DNA from: Limobrevibacterium gyesilva
GTDB taxonomy: Bacteria > Pseudomonadota > Alphaproteobacteria > Acetobacterales > Acetobacteraceae
Assembly (NCBI RefSeq): GCF_025989185.1
Contig: NZ_JAPDNT010000001.1
Location: forward strand, 62,001-126,000
Direction of reading: 5' to 3'
Length of the DNA stretch: 64,000 nucleotides
Shown here: positions 1 through 16,061 of the stretch, piece by piece
How positions within the stretch are numbered: the first letter of the stretch is position 1
How the letters are laid out: each line of letters opens with the position of its first letter
Position numbers and translations under genes: made by a program
The notes under the pieces: model-generated
What the model was told of the DNA's origin: nothing
Database searches by the model: none
What the model saw: the letters and a program-made list of their open reading frames with translations, nothing else

Positions 1-344
1 TCGCCGCGCTTGCGCGCGGCATCGATGATCCACCGGATCGCCAGCGCCTGGCGACGCTCCGTGCGCACTTCGACGGGCACCTGGTAGGTGGCGCCGCCAA
101 CCCGGCGGGAGCGGACCTCGACGGCCGGCTTCACGTTGTCCAGCGCCTCGTGGAACATGCGCACGGGATCGGCCTGGTTGCCGCCCCGCTTCTTGAGCAC
201 GTCCAGGGCCCCGTAAACGATGCCCTCGGCGGCGGACTTCTTGCCGTCGTACATCAGCGCGTTCATGAAACGGCTGATCACGACGTCACCGAACTTCGCG
301 TCCGGCAGGATCTCGCGCTTGACTGCGCGGCGACGGCGGCTCAT
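1..344 (-). CDS. rpsG: 30S ribosomal protein S7 (partial, C-terminus outside window)
   Basis: Primary 16S rRNA-binding protein that nucleates the 30S head and contacts tRNA at the exit site. The ATG is at 344-342 and 114 complete codons remain before the window edge; the C-terminal part lies beyond base 1. The N-terminus begins [15 protein letters not shown], and later segments read [19 protein letters not shown] and [10 protein letters not shown], which are typical S7. It lies 12 bases downstream of rpsL in the same direction, the classic str-operon order, so fusA is expected next outside the window. Identity is certain; only the length is unknown. Confidence 0.97.
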   Translation of the reverse strand, partial: MSRRRRAVKREILPDAKFGDVVISRFMNALMYDGKKSAAEGIVYGALDVLKKRGGNQADPVRMFHEALDNVKPAVEVRSRRVGGATYQVPVEVRTERRQALAIRWIIDAARKRG

Positions 345-356
345 CGCGCTCTCCTC

Positions 357-728
357 TTACTTCGGACGCTTCGCGCCATACAGCGACCGGCGCTGACGAC
401 GCTTGGCGATGCCCTGGGTGTCCAGCACGCCGCGGATGATGTGATAGCGCACGCCCGGCAAGTCCTTCACGCGCCCGCCGCGGATCAGCACCACGCTATG
501 CTCCTGCAGGTTGTGGCCTTCGCCGGGGATGTAGCTCACCACTTCGTAGCCATTGGTCAGGCGCACCTTGGCGACCTTGCGAAGCGCCGAGTTCGGCTTC
601 TTCGGCGTGGTCGTGTAGACGCGCGTGCAGACGCCGCGCTTCTGCGGGCATCCTTCGAGCGCCGGGACCTTGTTGCGCTTGGCCGCGGGCTCGCGCCCAT
701 TGGCGATCAGCTGGTTGATGGTCGGCAT
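357..728 (-). CDS. rpsL: 30S ribosomal protein S12
   Basis: Decoding-centre protein of the 30S subunit, controlling translational accuracy. It is 123 aa, normal for the family. The start is placed at the MPTINQLI methionine (728) because S12 proteins begin there; the open frame runs further upstream without homology. Lys43 (in [11 protein letters not shown]) and Lys88 (in RVKDLPGVR) are present, the wild-type residues at the classical streptomycin-resistance positions. Asp89, the beta-methylthiolation site in other bacteria, is also present. It is first gene of the str operon, with rpsG 12 bases after its stop, and is probably expressed from the promoter at 957-985. Confidence 0.98.
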   Translation of the reverse strand: MPTINQLIANGREPAAKRNKVPALEGCPQKRGVCTRVYTTTPKKPNSALRKVAKVRLTNGYEVVSYIPGEGHNLQEHSVVLIRGGRVKDLPGVRYHIIRGVLDTQGIAKRRQRRSLYGAKRPK

Positions 729-956
729 AGACCCTCTTTCGATCCTATTGGCAAAGCCAAAACCTTGTGGCCGAACGCCGCACGGGTGACCGCCTTCCAC
801 AAGCAAGCCCCGCAGCCGGTGGGACATCCCACCCTGCGGGGTTCGACCCTGCCTGCGGCCTGGGCGCCCCGGCTCGTTTGGGGTGCGGCGCCGCACGCTC
901 TGGTGCCTGCAAACGACAGCCGCCCGAGCTAGAGTGGGGGTCGGCCGAGGGCGCGG

Positions 957-985
957 AACCTACGGGCAGGGGGGAGCCGAGTCAA
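957..985 (-). promoter_or_regulatory. Sigma-70-type promoter of the rpsL-rpsG operon
   Basis: On the minus strand a TTGACT -35 box (985-980) is followed after exactly 17 bases by a TAGGTT -10 box (962-957). It lies just downstream of the terminator that closes rpoC and about 230 bases upstream of rpsL, so the str operon can be transcribed separately from rpoBC. The leader from 956 to 729 holds no gene or hairpin that I recognise. The call rests on box sequence, spacing and position. Confidence 0.6.
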
Positions 986-1016
986 GCGTTGGCGAGGCGT
1001 GAATGCCTTAAAAGAT

Positions 1017-1048
1017 GAAGGCCGGCGATGCACCCATCGCCGGCCTTC
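1017..1048 (-). terminator. Intrinsic terminator after rpoC
   Basis: A perfect 14-bp inverted repeat (1017-1030 with 1035-1048, 4-base loop) lies 75 bases beyond the rpoC stop. Read on the minus strand the stem is followed by ATCTTTTAAGG, a short U-rich tail. It separates the rplKAJL-rpoBC unit from rpsL-rpsG. The 729-1122 gap therefore holds a terminator, a promoter and the str leader. Confidence 0.8.
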
Positions 1049-1122
1049 CATGACCCGGGCGCGTGACTGCGCCGCGTCCGCGAATCCCGCACCCGGCACG
1101 GCCGGGTACGGCCCGATAACCC

Positions 1123-5289
<4,167 letters not shown>

Positions 5290-5306
5290 GCTGTCACCCC
5301 TTGGCG

Positions 5307-5327
5307 GGCCGGGGGAAAACCCCGGCC
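5307..5327 (-). promoter_or_regulatory. Hairpin in the rpoB-rpoC gap
   Basis: GGCCGGGG (5307-5314) pairs perfectly with CCCCGGCC (5320-5327) around a five-base loop. No U-run follows on the minus strand, so it is unlikely to terminate. It ends shortly before the rpoC Shine-Dalgarno sequence and could be a processing or translational-pausing structure; the function is an inference. Confidence 0.4.
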
Positions 5328-5374
5328 GCCGGAAAAAGTAGGGAACGCTGTCGCGTCAGTTTCGGCCGCCCCGT

Positions 5375-9547
<4,173 letters not shown>

Positions 9548-9605
9548 GCCTGTCCTGCTGCCCCGTAGTTTAAACCGTGGAACTGAAATCGCCGGGATCG
9601 CCGGC

Positions 9606-9772
9606 CGCCCGTGAGCGTCGGGCGATCGGATACCAAGCGGTCGTCCGGCCATCGTCCCCCAGGCCGCCGGGGTCTCCACACACGCTCCGGACCGCCGGAA
9701 CGCATGCACGGGCGGAAACCGATCAGGTTTCCGCCCGGCACACTCTCAGGTCGCGGCGATAGCCTGCCGCGA
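9606..9772 (-). promoter_or_regulatory. Hairpin cluster in the rplL-rpoB gap (candidate attenuator/processing region)
   Basis: Three perfect inverted repeats occupy the 232-base gap. They are 9751-9757 with 9766-9772 (7 bp), 9709-9720 with 9726-9737 (12 bp, loop GATCA), and 9606-9611 with 9619-9624 (6 bp). None is followed by a clear U-run on the minus strand. In enterobacteria this gap carries a partial terminator and an RNase III site that set the ribosomal-protein to polymerase ratio. A similar role here is an inference from position and structure. Confidence 0.5.
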
Positions 9773-9779
9773 CAGTGGC

Positions 9780-10160
9780 TTACTTGACCTCGACAGTGGC
9801 GCCCTGATCTTCCAGCACCTTCTTGATCTTCGCAGCCTCTTCCTTGTTCACGCCTTCCTTCACCGTCTTGGGAGCGCCCTCGACCAGATCCTTGGCTTCC
9901 TTCAGCCCAAGGCCCGTGATCGTCCGGATCTCCTTGATGACGTTGATCTTCTTGTCGCCGGCGCCGGCCAGGATGACCGTGAACTCGGTCTGCTCCTCAA
10001 CCGCGGCGGCAGGCGCTGCGCCAGCAGCCGGAGCCGCCGCCACTGCAACGGGAGCGGCGGCGGAGACGCCCCACTTCTCCTCGAGCAATTTCGACAGTTC
10101 GGCGGCTTCCAGCACGGTCAGGCTGGACAGCTCGTCCACAAGCTTCGACAAATCGGCCAT
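9780..10160 (-). CDS. rplL: 50S ribosomal protein L7/L12
   Basis: Stalk protein of the 50S subunit that recruits translation GTPases; it binds as dimers to L10. 126 aa, typical length. The N-terminal dimerisation helices ([20 protein letters not shown]) are followed by an Ala/Pro-rich hinge at about residues 37-53. The globular C-terminal domain contains [20 protein letters not shown], the factor-binding face. It follows rplJ by 119 bases, a gap that holds a small hairpin (10261-10266 with 10271-10276). Confidence 0.98.
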   Translation of the reverse strand: MADLSKLVDELSSLTVLEAAELSKLLEEKWGVSAAAPVAVAAAPAAGAAPAAAVEEQTEFTVILAGAGDKKINVIKEIRTITGLGLKEAKDLVEGAPKTVKEGVNKEEAAKIKKVLEDQGATVEVK

Positions 10161-10279
10161 CTTCGTATGTCCCTTAATCTAGATCCTGGTCGGTTCCATG
10201 CAAGCCCGCTGGCGCGAACCTGCTATCCGTTTGACGCAACAGCGCGCGGCTGTGTCAGTGTCCTGCCGGGGCAGGATAC

Positions 10280-10798
10280 TCAGGCCGCCTCGTCCTTCTT
10301 GGCATAGGCTGCCAGAACCCGTGCGATCTGCCCGCCCGGCGCCTGCAGGATGCCGGCGATCCGCGTGGCCGGGGTCTGCAGCATCCCCAGCAGCTTCGCG
10401 CGCAGCTCCTCAAGCGACGGCAGCTCGGACAACGCCTTGATTCCAGACGCATCAAGCGCCTGGGCTCCAAGCGCCCCACCGAGCACCACGAACTTCTCGT
10501 TGGTCCTGGCGAACTCGACAGCCACCTTCGCCACCGCCACCGGATCCCTGGACCACGCAAGCGCGGTCGGGCCCTTCAGCAGGGGCTTGATGCCTTCGAA
10601 TCGGGTCCCATCCAGGGCGAGGGTGGCCAGCCGGTTCTTCGCGACCTTGAAGCTCGCTCCAGCCGCCCGCATCCGGCGCCGCAGTTCCGTCACTTCAGCC
10701 ACGGTCAGGCCCGCATTGCGGGTGACCACGACCATCGACGTTTCCGCGAACACCGACGCGAGGGAGGCGACGAACTCCCGCTTCTCCGTACGGTCCAA
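10280..10798 (-). CDS. rplJ: 50S ribosomal protein L10
   Basis: Base of the ribosomal stalk: it binds 23S rRNA through its N-terminal domain and L7/L12 dimers through its C-terminal helix. In well-studied bacteria the L10-L12 complex also represses its own mRNA. 172 aa, normal length. The start is a TTG codon at 10798-10796, chosen because the protein from there begins (M)[12 protein letters not shown] as L10 proteins do, and GGAG lies seven bases upstream. The C-terminal tail ends in an Ala/Lys-rich helix. It is preceded by a 353-base leader and followed by rplL. Confidence 0.96.
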   Translation of the reverse strand: MDRTEKREFVASLASVFAETSMVVVTRNAGLTVAEVTELRRRMRAAGASFKVAKNRLATLALDGTRFEGIKPLLKGPTALAWSRDPVAVAKVAVEFARTNEKFVVLGGALGAQALDASGIKALSELPSLEELRAKLLGMLQTPATRIAGILQAPGGQIARVLAAYAKKDEAA

Positions 10799-11151
10799 AA
10801 CCCGTCTCCGTCGGTGGCCAATTGCGTATGGACCGCAATCGGCCGGGTTGCCCTATGGGCCCGCAAGGACGCCTTCCAGGCGCCCGGGCGGACCCGGTTC
10901 GCCTGTCCCCGGGCCGCACCGCGCGAACGCGGCGAGGTCCCGTCTAGCCGGAACCGCCAGGGTGACCGGGCATACGTGGCCCGAACGCCTTGGCATCCCC
11001 GTCTCCTGTGCGCGGGCCCGAAGGCCCCTTGGATCCCGCCACCCAGGGGATGGGCGGGATACGAACAGTCTCGGACAGGATCGGGGGCTCCCGCCCCCTG
11101 CCCGCCGGGCCCTGCGGCCCGGCGTATCTCGCTACCTGACGCCCTGAGGCT
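10799..11151 (-). promoter_or_regulatory. Structured leader between rplA and rplJ (candidate L10 autoregulatory leader)
   Basis: This 353-base gap has no credible gene. It is rich in inverted repeats: 11104-11111 with 11116-11123 (8 bp, just after the rplA stop), 11083-11088 with 11093-11098, 11033-11040 with 11053-11060, and 10821-10826 with 10834-10839 close to the rplJ start. In other bacteria the rplJ leader binds the L10-L12 complex to repress translation, and a long folded leader here fits that. I did not identify a convincing promoter or a definite kink-turn, so the assignment is by position. Confidence 0.45.
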
Positions 11152-11844
11152 TCAGGAGTGAACGCTGGCCACGTCCACGCGCACGCCCGGCCCCATCGAG
11201 GAGCTGACCGCGACCTTCTGGACGTAGGTGCCCTTGGCGCCCGTCGGCTTCGCCTTCACGATCGCATCGGCGAAGGCCTTGGCGTTCTCGACCAGCTTCT
11301 CGGCCGGGAAGCTCGCCTTGCCGATGCCGGCGTGCACGATGCCGGCCTTCTCGGCGCGGAACTCCACCTGGCCGGCCTTGGCGGCGGTGATGGCGCCCTT
11401 GACGTCCATCGTCACCGTGCCCAGGCGCGGGTTCGGCATCAGGCCGCGGGGGCCCAGGATCTTACCCAGGCGCCCCACCAGGGCCATCATGTCGGGGGTG
11501 GCGATGCAGCGGTCGAACTGGATGTCGCCGGCCTGGATCTTCTCGGCCAGATCCTCCGCACCCACCACGTCGGCGCCGGCGGCCAGCGCCTCCTCGGCCT
11601 TGGCGCCGCGCGCGAACACGCCGACGCGCAGCGTCTTGCCGGTGCCGTTCGGCAGCCCCACCAGGCCACGCACCATCTGGTCGGCATGCCGCGGGTCGAT
11701 GCCCAGGTTCATCGAGATCTCGACCGTCTCGTCGAACTTCGCCTTGGCGTTCGACTTCACCAGATCGATCGCTTCCTGGAGCGAATACGCCTTGGCGCGG
11801 TCGAAGGTCTTGTAGCCGGCGGCCAGTCGCTTGTTGTGTGCCAC
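11152..11844 (-). CDS. rplA: 50S ribosomal protein L1
   Basis: Forms the L1 stalk beside the ribosomal E site and helps release deacylated tRNA; in many bacteria it also represses the L11 operon. 230 aa, as expected. Recognisable segments are [20 protein letters not shown] near the N-terminus, the central [20 protein letters not shown], and [20 protein letters not shown] near the C-terminus. It starts five bases after the rplK stop, so the two are probably translationally coupled. Confidence 0.98.
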   Translation of the reverse strand: MAHNKRLAAGYKTFDRAKAYSLQEAIDLVKSNAKAKFDETVEISMNLGIDPRHADQMVRGLVGLPNGTGKTLRVGVFARGAKAEEALAAGADVVGAEDLAEKIQAGDIQFDRCIATPDMMALVGRLGKILGPRGLMPNPRLGTVTMDVKGAITAAKAGQVEFRAEKAGIVHAGIGKASFPAEKLVENAKAFADAIVKAKPTGAKGTYVQKVAVSSSMGPGVRVDVASVHS

Positions 11845-11849
11845 GGCGA

Positions 11850-12284
11850 TCAGCCCTCCACCACGGTCAGGCCCATCGATCGGGCGGAACCGGTGAGCAT
11901 GCTCACGGCGCCCTCGACATCGTTGGCGTTCATGTCCTTCATCTTGGCGGCCGCGATCTCGCGCAACTGGCTCGTGGTGACGCGCCCCACCGCCGCACCC
12001 TTGCCCGGGGTCGACGTCCCCTTCGGGATGCCTGCCGCCTTCTTCAGGAAATAGGTGTTCGGGGGCGTCTTGGTGATGAAGGTGAAGGTGCGGTCGGCAT
12101 AGGCCGTGATCACCACCGGGATCGGCATGCCCGGCTCCATGTTCGCGGTGACCGCGTTGAATTCCTTCACGAACGCCATGATATTCAGGCCGCGCTGACC
12201 CAGCGCCGGGCCGACGGGCGGCGACGGGTTGGCCTTACCGGCCGGAATCTGCAGCTTGACGTAGCCGACGATTTTCTTCGCCAT
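11850..12284 (-). CDS. rplK: 50S ribosomal protein L11
   Basis: Binds the GTPase-associated region of 23S rRNA together with L10/L12 and is needed for RelA-dependent stringent signalling. 144 aa. The start is set at [16 protein letters not shown] (12284), the family's usual beginning. The Pro-rich loop [17 protein letters not shown] (thiostrepton-binding domain) and the C-terminal RNA-binding domain ([16 protein letters not shown]) are intact. This is the first gene of the block here: nusG and secE, which usually precede rplK, are absent and the next gene upstream is divergent eutB. I found no convincing promoter in the 210-base gap. Confidence 0.98.
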   Translation of the reverse strand: MAKKIVGYVKLQIPAGKANPSPPVGPALGQRGLNIMAFVKEFNAVTANMEPGMPIPVVITAYADRTFTFITKTPPNTYFLKKAAGIPKGTSTPGKGAAVGRVTTSQLREIAAAKMKDMNANDVEGAVSMLTGSARSMGLTVVEG

Positions 12285-12494
12285 AATCCCTGGTCCTTGT
12301 TCCCCGATCGCGGGGGGTTGGAGACGGGACCGCGGTACAAGCGACCCGGCCCATCCCTTGCGTCGCTGCACATGGCATCGCGCCACATGCCATCCGGCAA
12401 TAGGAGTGGGCCCGGAAATCTCCCGCGTTCCGGTTGAGCCGGCGCGTGTAGCCGAGGCACTGTCGCAAGTCCAGGACTTTTTGGGGTATCAGCC

Positions 12495-13868
12495 ATGGCT
12501 TATCGGCATACGGTCAACGGCACAACCTACGTATTTCCGGACATGCGCACGCTGCTGGCGCGCGCAACGCCCCCCCGGTCCGGCGATTCCCTGGCCGGGG
12601 TGGCCGCCGCGTCGGCCAGCGAGCGGGTGGCGGCCCAGCTCGCTTTGGCCGATCTGCCGCTGACCGCGATCCTGAACCAGCCGGTCATCCCCTACGAACA
12701 GGACGACGTCACCCGCCTGATCCTGGACAGCCACGACCACGCCGCCTTCGCGCCGGTCGCGCACCTCACGGTCGGCGGCCTGCGCGACTGGCTGCTGGCC
12801 GAAGCCGACGGCGCGGCGCTCGCAGTACTGCGTCCCGGCATCACCCCCGAGATGGCGGCCGCGGTCAGCAAGATCATGCGGCTGCAGGATCTCGTCGCGG
12901 TCGCCGCGAAATGCCGGGTCACCACGGCGTTTCGCGACACGCTCGGCCTGCCCGGGCGCATGGCGGTGCGGCTGCAGCCGAACCACCCCGTGGACGACCC
13001 GCGCGGCGTCGCCGCTTCCACCCTCGACGGCCTGCTGCTGGGCGCCGGCGACGCGGTGATCGGCGTCAACCCGGCCACCGACAGCATCGAGGGCACCACC
13101 ACCCTGCTGCGCATGCTCGACGAACTGCGCGCCCGCTACGACATCCCGACGCAGACCTGCGTGCTCGCCCATGTGACCACCAGCCTGCGCTGCATGGAGC
13201 GCGGCGCCCCCGTGGACCTGGTGTTCCAGTCGATCGGCGGCACCGAGGCGGTGAACCGCAGCTTCGGCGTCACCCTGCCGCTGCTGGCGGAAGCGCGGCA
13301 AGCGGCGCTGGCCCTCAAGCGCGGCACGGTGGGCGACAACGTCATGTATTTCGAGACCGGCCAGGGCAGCGCCCTGTCCGCCGACGCGCATCACGGCGTG
13401 GACCAGCAGACCATCGAGGCGCGCGCCTATGCCGTCGCCCGCGCCTTCGCCCCGCTGCTGGTGAACACGGTGGTCGGCTTCATCGGCCCCGAATACCTGT
13501 ACGACGGCAAGCAGATCATCCGCGCCGGGCTGGAGGACCATTTCTGCGGCAAGCTGCTCGGCCTGCCGATGGGGGTGGATGTCTGCTACACCAACCACGC
13601 CGAGGCCGACCAGGACGACATGGACGCGCTGCTGACGCTGCTCGGCGTCGCCGGCGTCACCTATATCATGGGCGTCCCCGGGGCCGACGACGTGATGCTG
13701 TCCTACCAGAGCACCTCGTTCCACGACGCGCTGTATGTCCGCGGGGTGCTGGGCCTGCGCCCGGCGCCGGAGTTCGAAGCGTGGATGGAGCGCATGGGGC
13801 TGCACGGCACGGCGCCGCCCGAACGCATCCCCGCGCGCCTGTCCCCTGCCCTGGTGGGGCTGGACTGA
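12495..13868 (+). CDS. eutB: Ethanolamine ammonia-lyase large subunit
   Basis: Large (catalytic) subunit of the adenosylcobalamin-dependent lyase that converts ethanolamine to acetaldehyde and ammonia. 457 aa, close to the roughly 453 aa of characterised EutB. Family segments include RLQPNHPVDDPRGVAASTLD, GDAVIGVNPATDSIEGT, MYFETGQGSALSADAHHGVD and GLPMGVDVCYTNHAEADQDD, which together form the TIM-barrel active site. It overlaps eutC by one base (TGATG) and so is coupled to it. No eutA reactivase, microcompartment genes or transporter are nearby, pointing to a simple cytosolic pathway for ethanolamine nitrogen. GGGG eight bases before the ATG is the only ribosome-binding signal. Confidence 0.97.
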   Translation: MAYRHTVNGTTYVFPDMRTLLARATPPRSGDSLAGVAAASASERVAAQLALADLPLTAILNQPVIPYEQDDVTRLILDSHDHAAFAPVAHLTVGGLRDWLLAEADGAALAVLRPGITPEMAAAVSKIMRLQDLVAVAAKCRVTTAFRDTLGLPGRMAVRLQPNHPVDDPRGVAASTLDGLLLGAGDAVIGVNPATDSIEGTTTLLRMLDELRARYDIPTQTCVLAHVTTSLRCMERGAPVDLVFQSIGGTEAVNRSFGVTLPLLAEARQAALALKRGTVGDNVMYFETGQGSALSADAHHGVDQQTIEARAYAVARAFAPLLVNTVVGFIGPEYLYDGKQIIRAGLEDHFCGKLLGLPMGVDVCYTNHAEADQDDMDALLTLLGVAGVTYIMGVPGADDVMLSYQSTSFHDALYVRGVLGLRPAPEFEAWMERMGLHGTAPPERIPARLSPALVGLD

Positions 13869-14638
13869 TGGCCGAGACCCTGGCGTTGTGGCGCGATCTG
13901 CGCCGCTTCACCCCGGCCCGCGTGGCGCTCGGCCGTGTCGGCAACGGCCAGCCGACCGCCGCCCATCTCGCCTTCCAGGCGGCGCATGCCGCCGCGCGAG
14001 ACGCCGTGCACGCCGAGCTCGACCTCGACGCCCTGGCCGAAGCCCTGGCCGAAGCCGGCCTGCCGAGCCGCTGCGTGCGCAGCGCCTGCCCGGACCGGCA
14101 CACCTACCTGCTGCGGCCCGATCTCGGCCGCCGGCTGCACGACGCCGACCGCGCGGCGCTGGCGGCGCAGCCCGCACCCGGAACCATCGCCTTCGTGGTC
14201 TGCGACGGGCTGTCCGCGACCGCCGCCCAGCGCCATGCCGCCCCATTGCTGGCCCGGCTGCTGCCGGCGCTCGGCCCCGGGCCGGTGGTGCTGGCGCGCC
14301 AGGGCCGGGTGGCGCTGGGCGACGACATCGGCGAGGCGATGGGGGCCGAGGCGGTGGCGGTGCTGATCGGCGAGCGGCCGGGCCTGTCCACGCCGGACAG
14401 CCTCGGCGTCTATCTGACCTGGCAGCCCCGCCGCGGCCGCAGCGATGCCGAACGCAACTGCATCTCCAACATCCGCCCCGAGGGCCTGCCGATCGCCAAT
14501 GCCGCCGCAAAGCTCACGTGGCTGATCCGCGAGATGCGGCGGCTGCGCCTGACCGGCGTGGCGTTGAAGGACGAGCAGCCGATGCTGCCCCCCGGCGCTG
14601 CCGCTCAGGACAGATCGATATCCGTGGTCAGCACGTAG
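13868..14638 (+). CDS. eutC: Ethanolamine ammonia-lyase small subunit
   Basis: Small subunit that completes the cobalamin-binding site of ethanolamine ammonia-lyase. 256 aa. The start ATG shares its A with the eutB stop. Typical features are FTPARVALGRVGNGQPTAAH near the N-terminus, a central FVVCDGLSATA with the HAAPLLARLLPAL helix, and SDAERNCISNIRPEGLPIA near the C-terminus. The conserved end of the family (GVALKDE) is followed by an extra tail of about 20 residues, which is read across the last 34 bases of the opposite-strand gene at 14605-15309. Confidence 0.96.
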   Translation: MAETLALWRDLRRFTPARVALGRVGNGQPTAAHLAFQAAHAAARDAVHAELDLDALAEALAEAGLPSRCVRSACPDRHTYLLRPDLGRRLHDADRAALAAQPAPGTIAFVVCDGLSATAAQRHAAPLLARLLPALGPGPVVLARQGRVALGDDIGEAMGAEAVAVLIGERPGLSTPDSLGVYLTWQPRRGRSDAERNCISNIRPEGLPIANAAAKLTWLIREMRRLRLTGVALKDEQPMLPPGAAAQDRSISVVST

Positions 14639-15309
14639 CCGACGCTGCTGCCCACCTCCACCTCGGCCCATTGCATCAGCATGCTCCAGACCAGCCGGCG
14701 CACCACCACGGGCATGCCCGCCTGCAGCGTGGCCATCACCGGCGCGGCCCGGTCGGGCTGCTGGAACACGGTGGCCCGGACGCTGCGCACGACGCCCATG
14801 CGGCGCATCGTGGCGGCCGGATCGGCCGCGGCGGCCGGCAGCGGCGGCACTGCGGGGGTGGTCTCGCCCAGCGGCACCAGATAGCTGATGGCGGCGGCGG
14901 CGATCACCGCCAGCAGAATCACGGTGGCCATCACCAACCGCGTCTGCGACGCGGTGCGGGACTTGAATACGGTCGTTCGCAGCGCGGCGACCTCGTATTG
15001 CAGCGCGTCGCGTTCCCGCTCGGCGCTGCGCCAGTTCGTCTCCATCAGCCGCAGGCTCTGCCGCAGGGCGGCGACTTCGCGCTCCAGCCGCTCGGCCTCG
15101 GCCGCGGCCCGCCGCAGCTGGCGTTGCGCCGGCCCGCGTGCCGCGGCGCCCGCCAGGAACATCTCCTTCAGATGGCCGCCGGTCAGGCCGAGCCGGCGGG
15201 CAAGCTGGCCCATGGCCCGCCCCGCATTCTCCGCCTCGCCGTCCTCGGAAACCACCATCGCCAGCCGGCTCGCCAGCCGCTCGAGGTCGTCCTCGCTCAC
15301 ATCCGCCAA
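14605..15309 (-). CDS. Membrane-anchored coiled-coil protein with C-terminal SH3-like region
   Basis: Function unknown. The 234-aa product has a cytoplasmic N-terminal part, a predicted coiled coil at about residues 62-110 (RRAAAEAERLEREVAALRQS and following), one membrane segment at about 124-144 (LVMATVILLAVIAAAAISYL) and a periplasmic tail. The tail (VVRSVRATVFQQPDRAAPVM, then GMPVVVRRLVW and WAEVEVGSSVGYVL) resembles a bacterial SH3 domain. The start is TTG at 15309, supported by AGGAG seven bases upstream; a GTG at 15300 is the alternative. Its 3' end overlaps eutC tail to tail by 34 bases. A wall-sensing or scaffold role is only a guess. Confidence 0.75.
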   Translation of the reverse strand: MADVSEDDLERLASRLAMVVSEDGEAENAGRAMGQLARRLGLTGGHLKEMFLAGAAARGPAQRQLRRAAAEAERLEREVAALRQSLRLMETNWRSAERERDALQYEVAALRTTVFKSRTASQTRLVMATVILLAVIAAAAISYLVPLGETTPAVPPLPAAAADPAATMRRMGVVRSVRATVFQQPDRAAPVMATLQAGMPVVVRRLVWSMLMQWAEVEVGSSVGYVLTTDIDLS

Positions 15310-15474
15310 TTCGTGGCTCCTGGCCGGGTACGGCGTCAGAGCCGTCCCTTTACGAAGACCTTCCCGGTCACATCTTCAACATAGCCGACGCCACGTCGAG
15401 TGGTCCGATTATTCCGCTTCCGGGACGCGGCGCATGTGCGCAAGACTGCGATCAGATCGGAGTGATGACCTGTC

Positions 15475-15921
15475 ATGTCCATGCCGCTGCCCCTGCGTGC
15501 CCTGTTCGGCTTCATCGCTGCCGCGTTCGCGGTGTTGATCTTCCACCAGGGGATGTGGGCGCTGCTCCATGCCCTCGATCTGCCGGGACTGCAGATGCCC
15601 CGGGCCTATCCCATGGGCGGGGTTGCGCCGTTCGGCGTGCCGCGTGTGCTCAACCTGTGCTTCTGGGGCGGGCTTTACGGCATCGTCTTCGGGATCGCCG
15701 CCCCCTGGCTGAAGGGGCCGATGTGGCTGAACGGCCTCGCCCTCGGGATCATCGCCTCCCTCGTCGGCATGTTCGTGGTCGCCGTCATCAAGGGCAACCC
15801 GATCGGCGGCGGATGGGTGCTGACCAACTGGGTGCGCGGGTTCCTGATCAATGGAGCCTGGGGCATCGGCGTCGGCATCATCTTCCCGCTGCTGGTGCCG
15901 CGGTCCCTGGCGCGCGCCTGA
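15475..15921 (+). CDS. Small integral membrane protein, unknown function
   Basis: A 148-aa hydrophobic protein with about four membrane spans (roughly residues 8-30, 58-78, 84-106 and 123-144). The loops are rich in Gly, Pro and Trp, for example GNPIGGGWVLTNWVRGF. I do not recognise a characterised family; it looks like a conserved hypothetical membrane protein. It stands alone between divergent and convergent neighbours and is followed by a perfect 15-bp hairpin at 15933-15967 that probably terminates it. Confidence 0.8.
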   Translation: MSMPLPLRALFGFIAAAFAVLIFHQGMWALLHALDLPGLQMPRAYPMGGVAPFGVPRVLNLCFWGGLYGIVFGIAAPWLKGPMWLNGLALGIIASLVGMFVVAVIKGNPIGGGWVLTNWVRGFLINGAWGIGVGIIFPLLVPRSLARA

Positions 15922-15932
15922 CCCGCCTGGCC

Positions 15933-15967
15933 CATACCAGCGGCCATGAAGAATGGCCGCTGGTATG
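15933..15967 (+). terminator. Perfect hairpin after the small membrane protein gene
   Basis: CATACCAGCGGCCAT (15933-15947) is repeated in inverse at 15953-15967 around a five-base loop, giving a perfect 15-bp stem. AGTCGTTATTTTG follows, a weak and displaced T-rich tail. It starts 12 bases after the stop codon at 15921. Its outer bases (ATACCAGCGG) resemble those of the next palindrome at 16009-16061, so it may belong to the same repeat family as well as acting as a terminator. Confidence 0.6.
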
Positions 15968-16008
15968 AGTCGTTATTTTGCGCGCCGCCGCCCACCAACC
16001 CGGCGCGC

Positions 16009-16061
16009 GATACCAACGGCGCTTGACGATGGAAGGGTCATCGTCAAGGACCGTTGGTATC
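16009..16061. repeat. Long palindromic element of the GATACCAACGG type
   Basis: GATACCAACGG (16009-16019) pairs with CCGTTGGTATC (16051-16061), and the inner CTTGACGATG (16022-16031) pairs with CATCGTCAAG (16039-16048). The seven-base loop is flanked by two-base mismatches. The outer end covers part of the stop codon of the minus-strand gene at 16060. The 15-base string GCCTGATACCAACGG is present identically on the minus strand at the stop codon of the gene at 51651, so this is a dispersed element and not a local hairpin only. Confidence 0.6.

Noticed and set aside
10999-11000. A possible small frame in the rplJ leader starting after an AGGAGACGGGG near 11000 on the minus strand.
   Set aside because: The peptide is Gly/Pro/Arg-rich low complexity and lies in a structured leader; no independent support for coding.
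12285-12494. Weak promoter-like boxes (for example CTGGAC and CTACAC) upstream of rplK on the minus strand.
   Set aside because: They match the consensus poorly, and such strings are common by chance, so no promoter was annotated.
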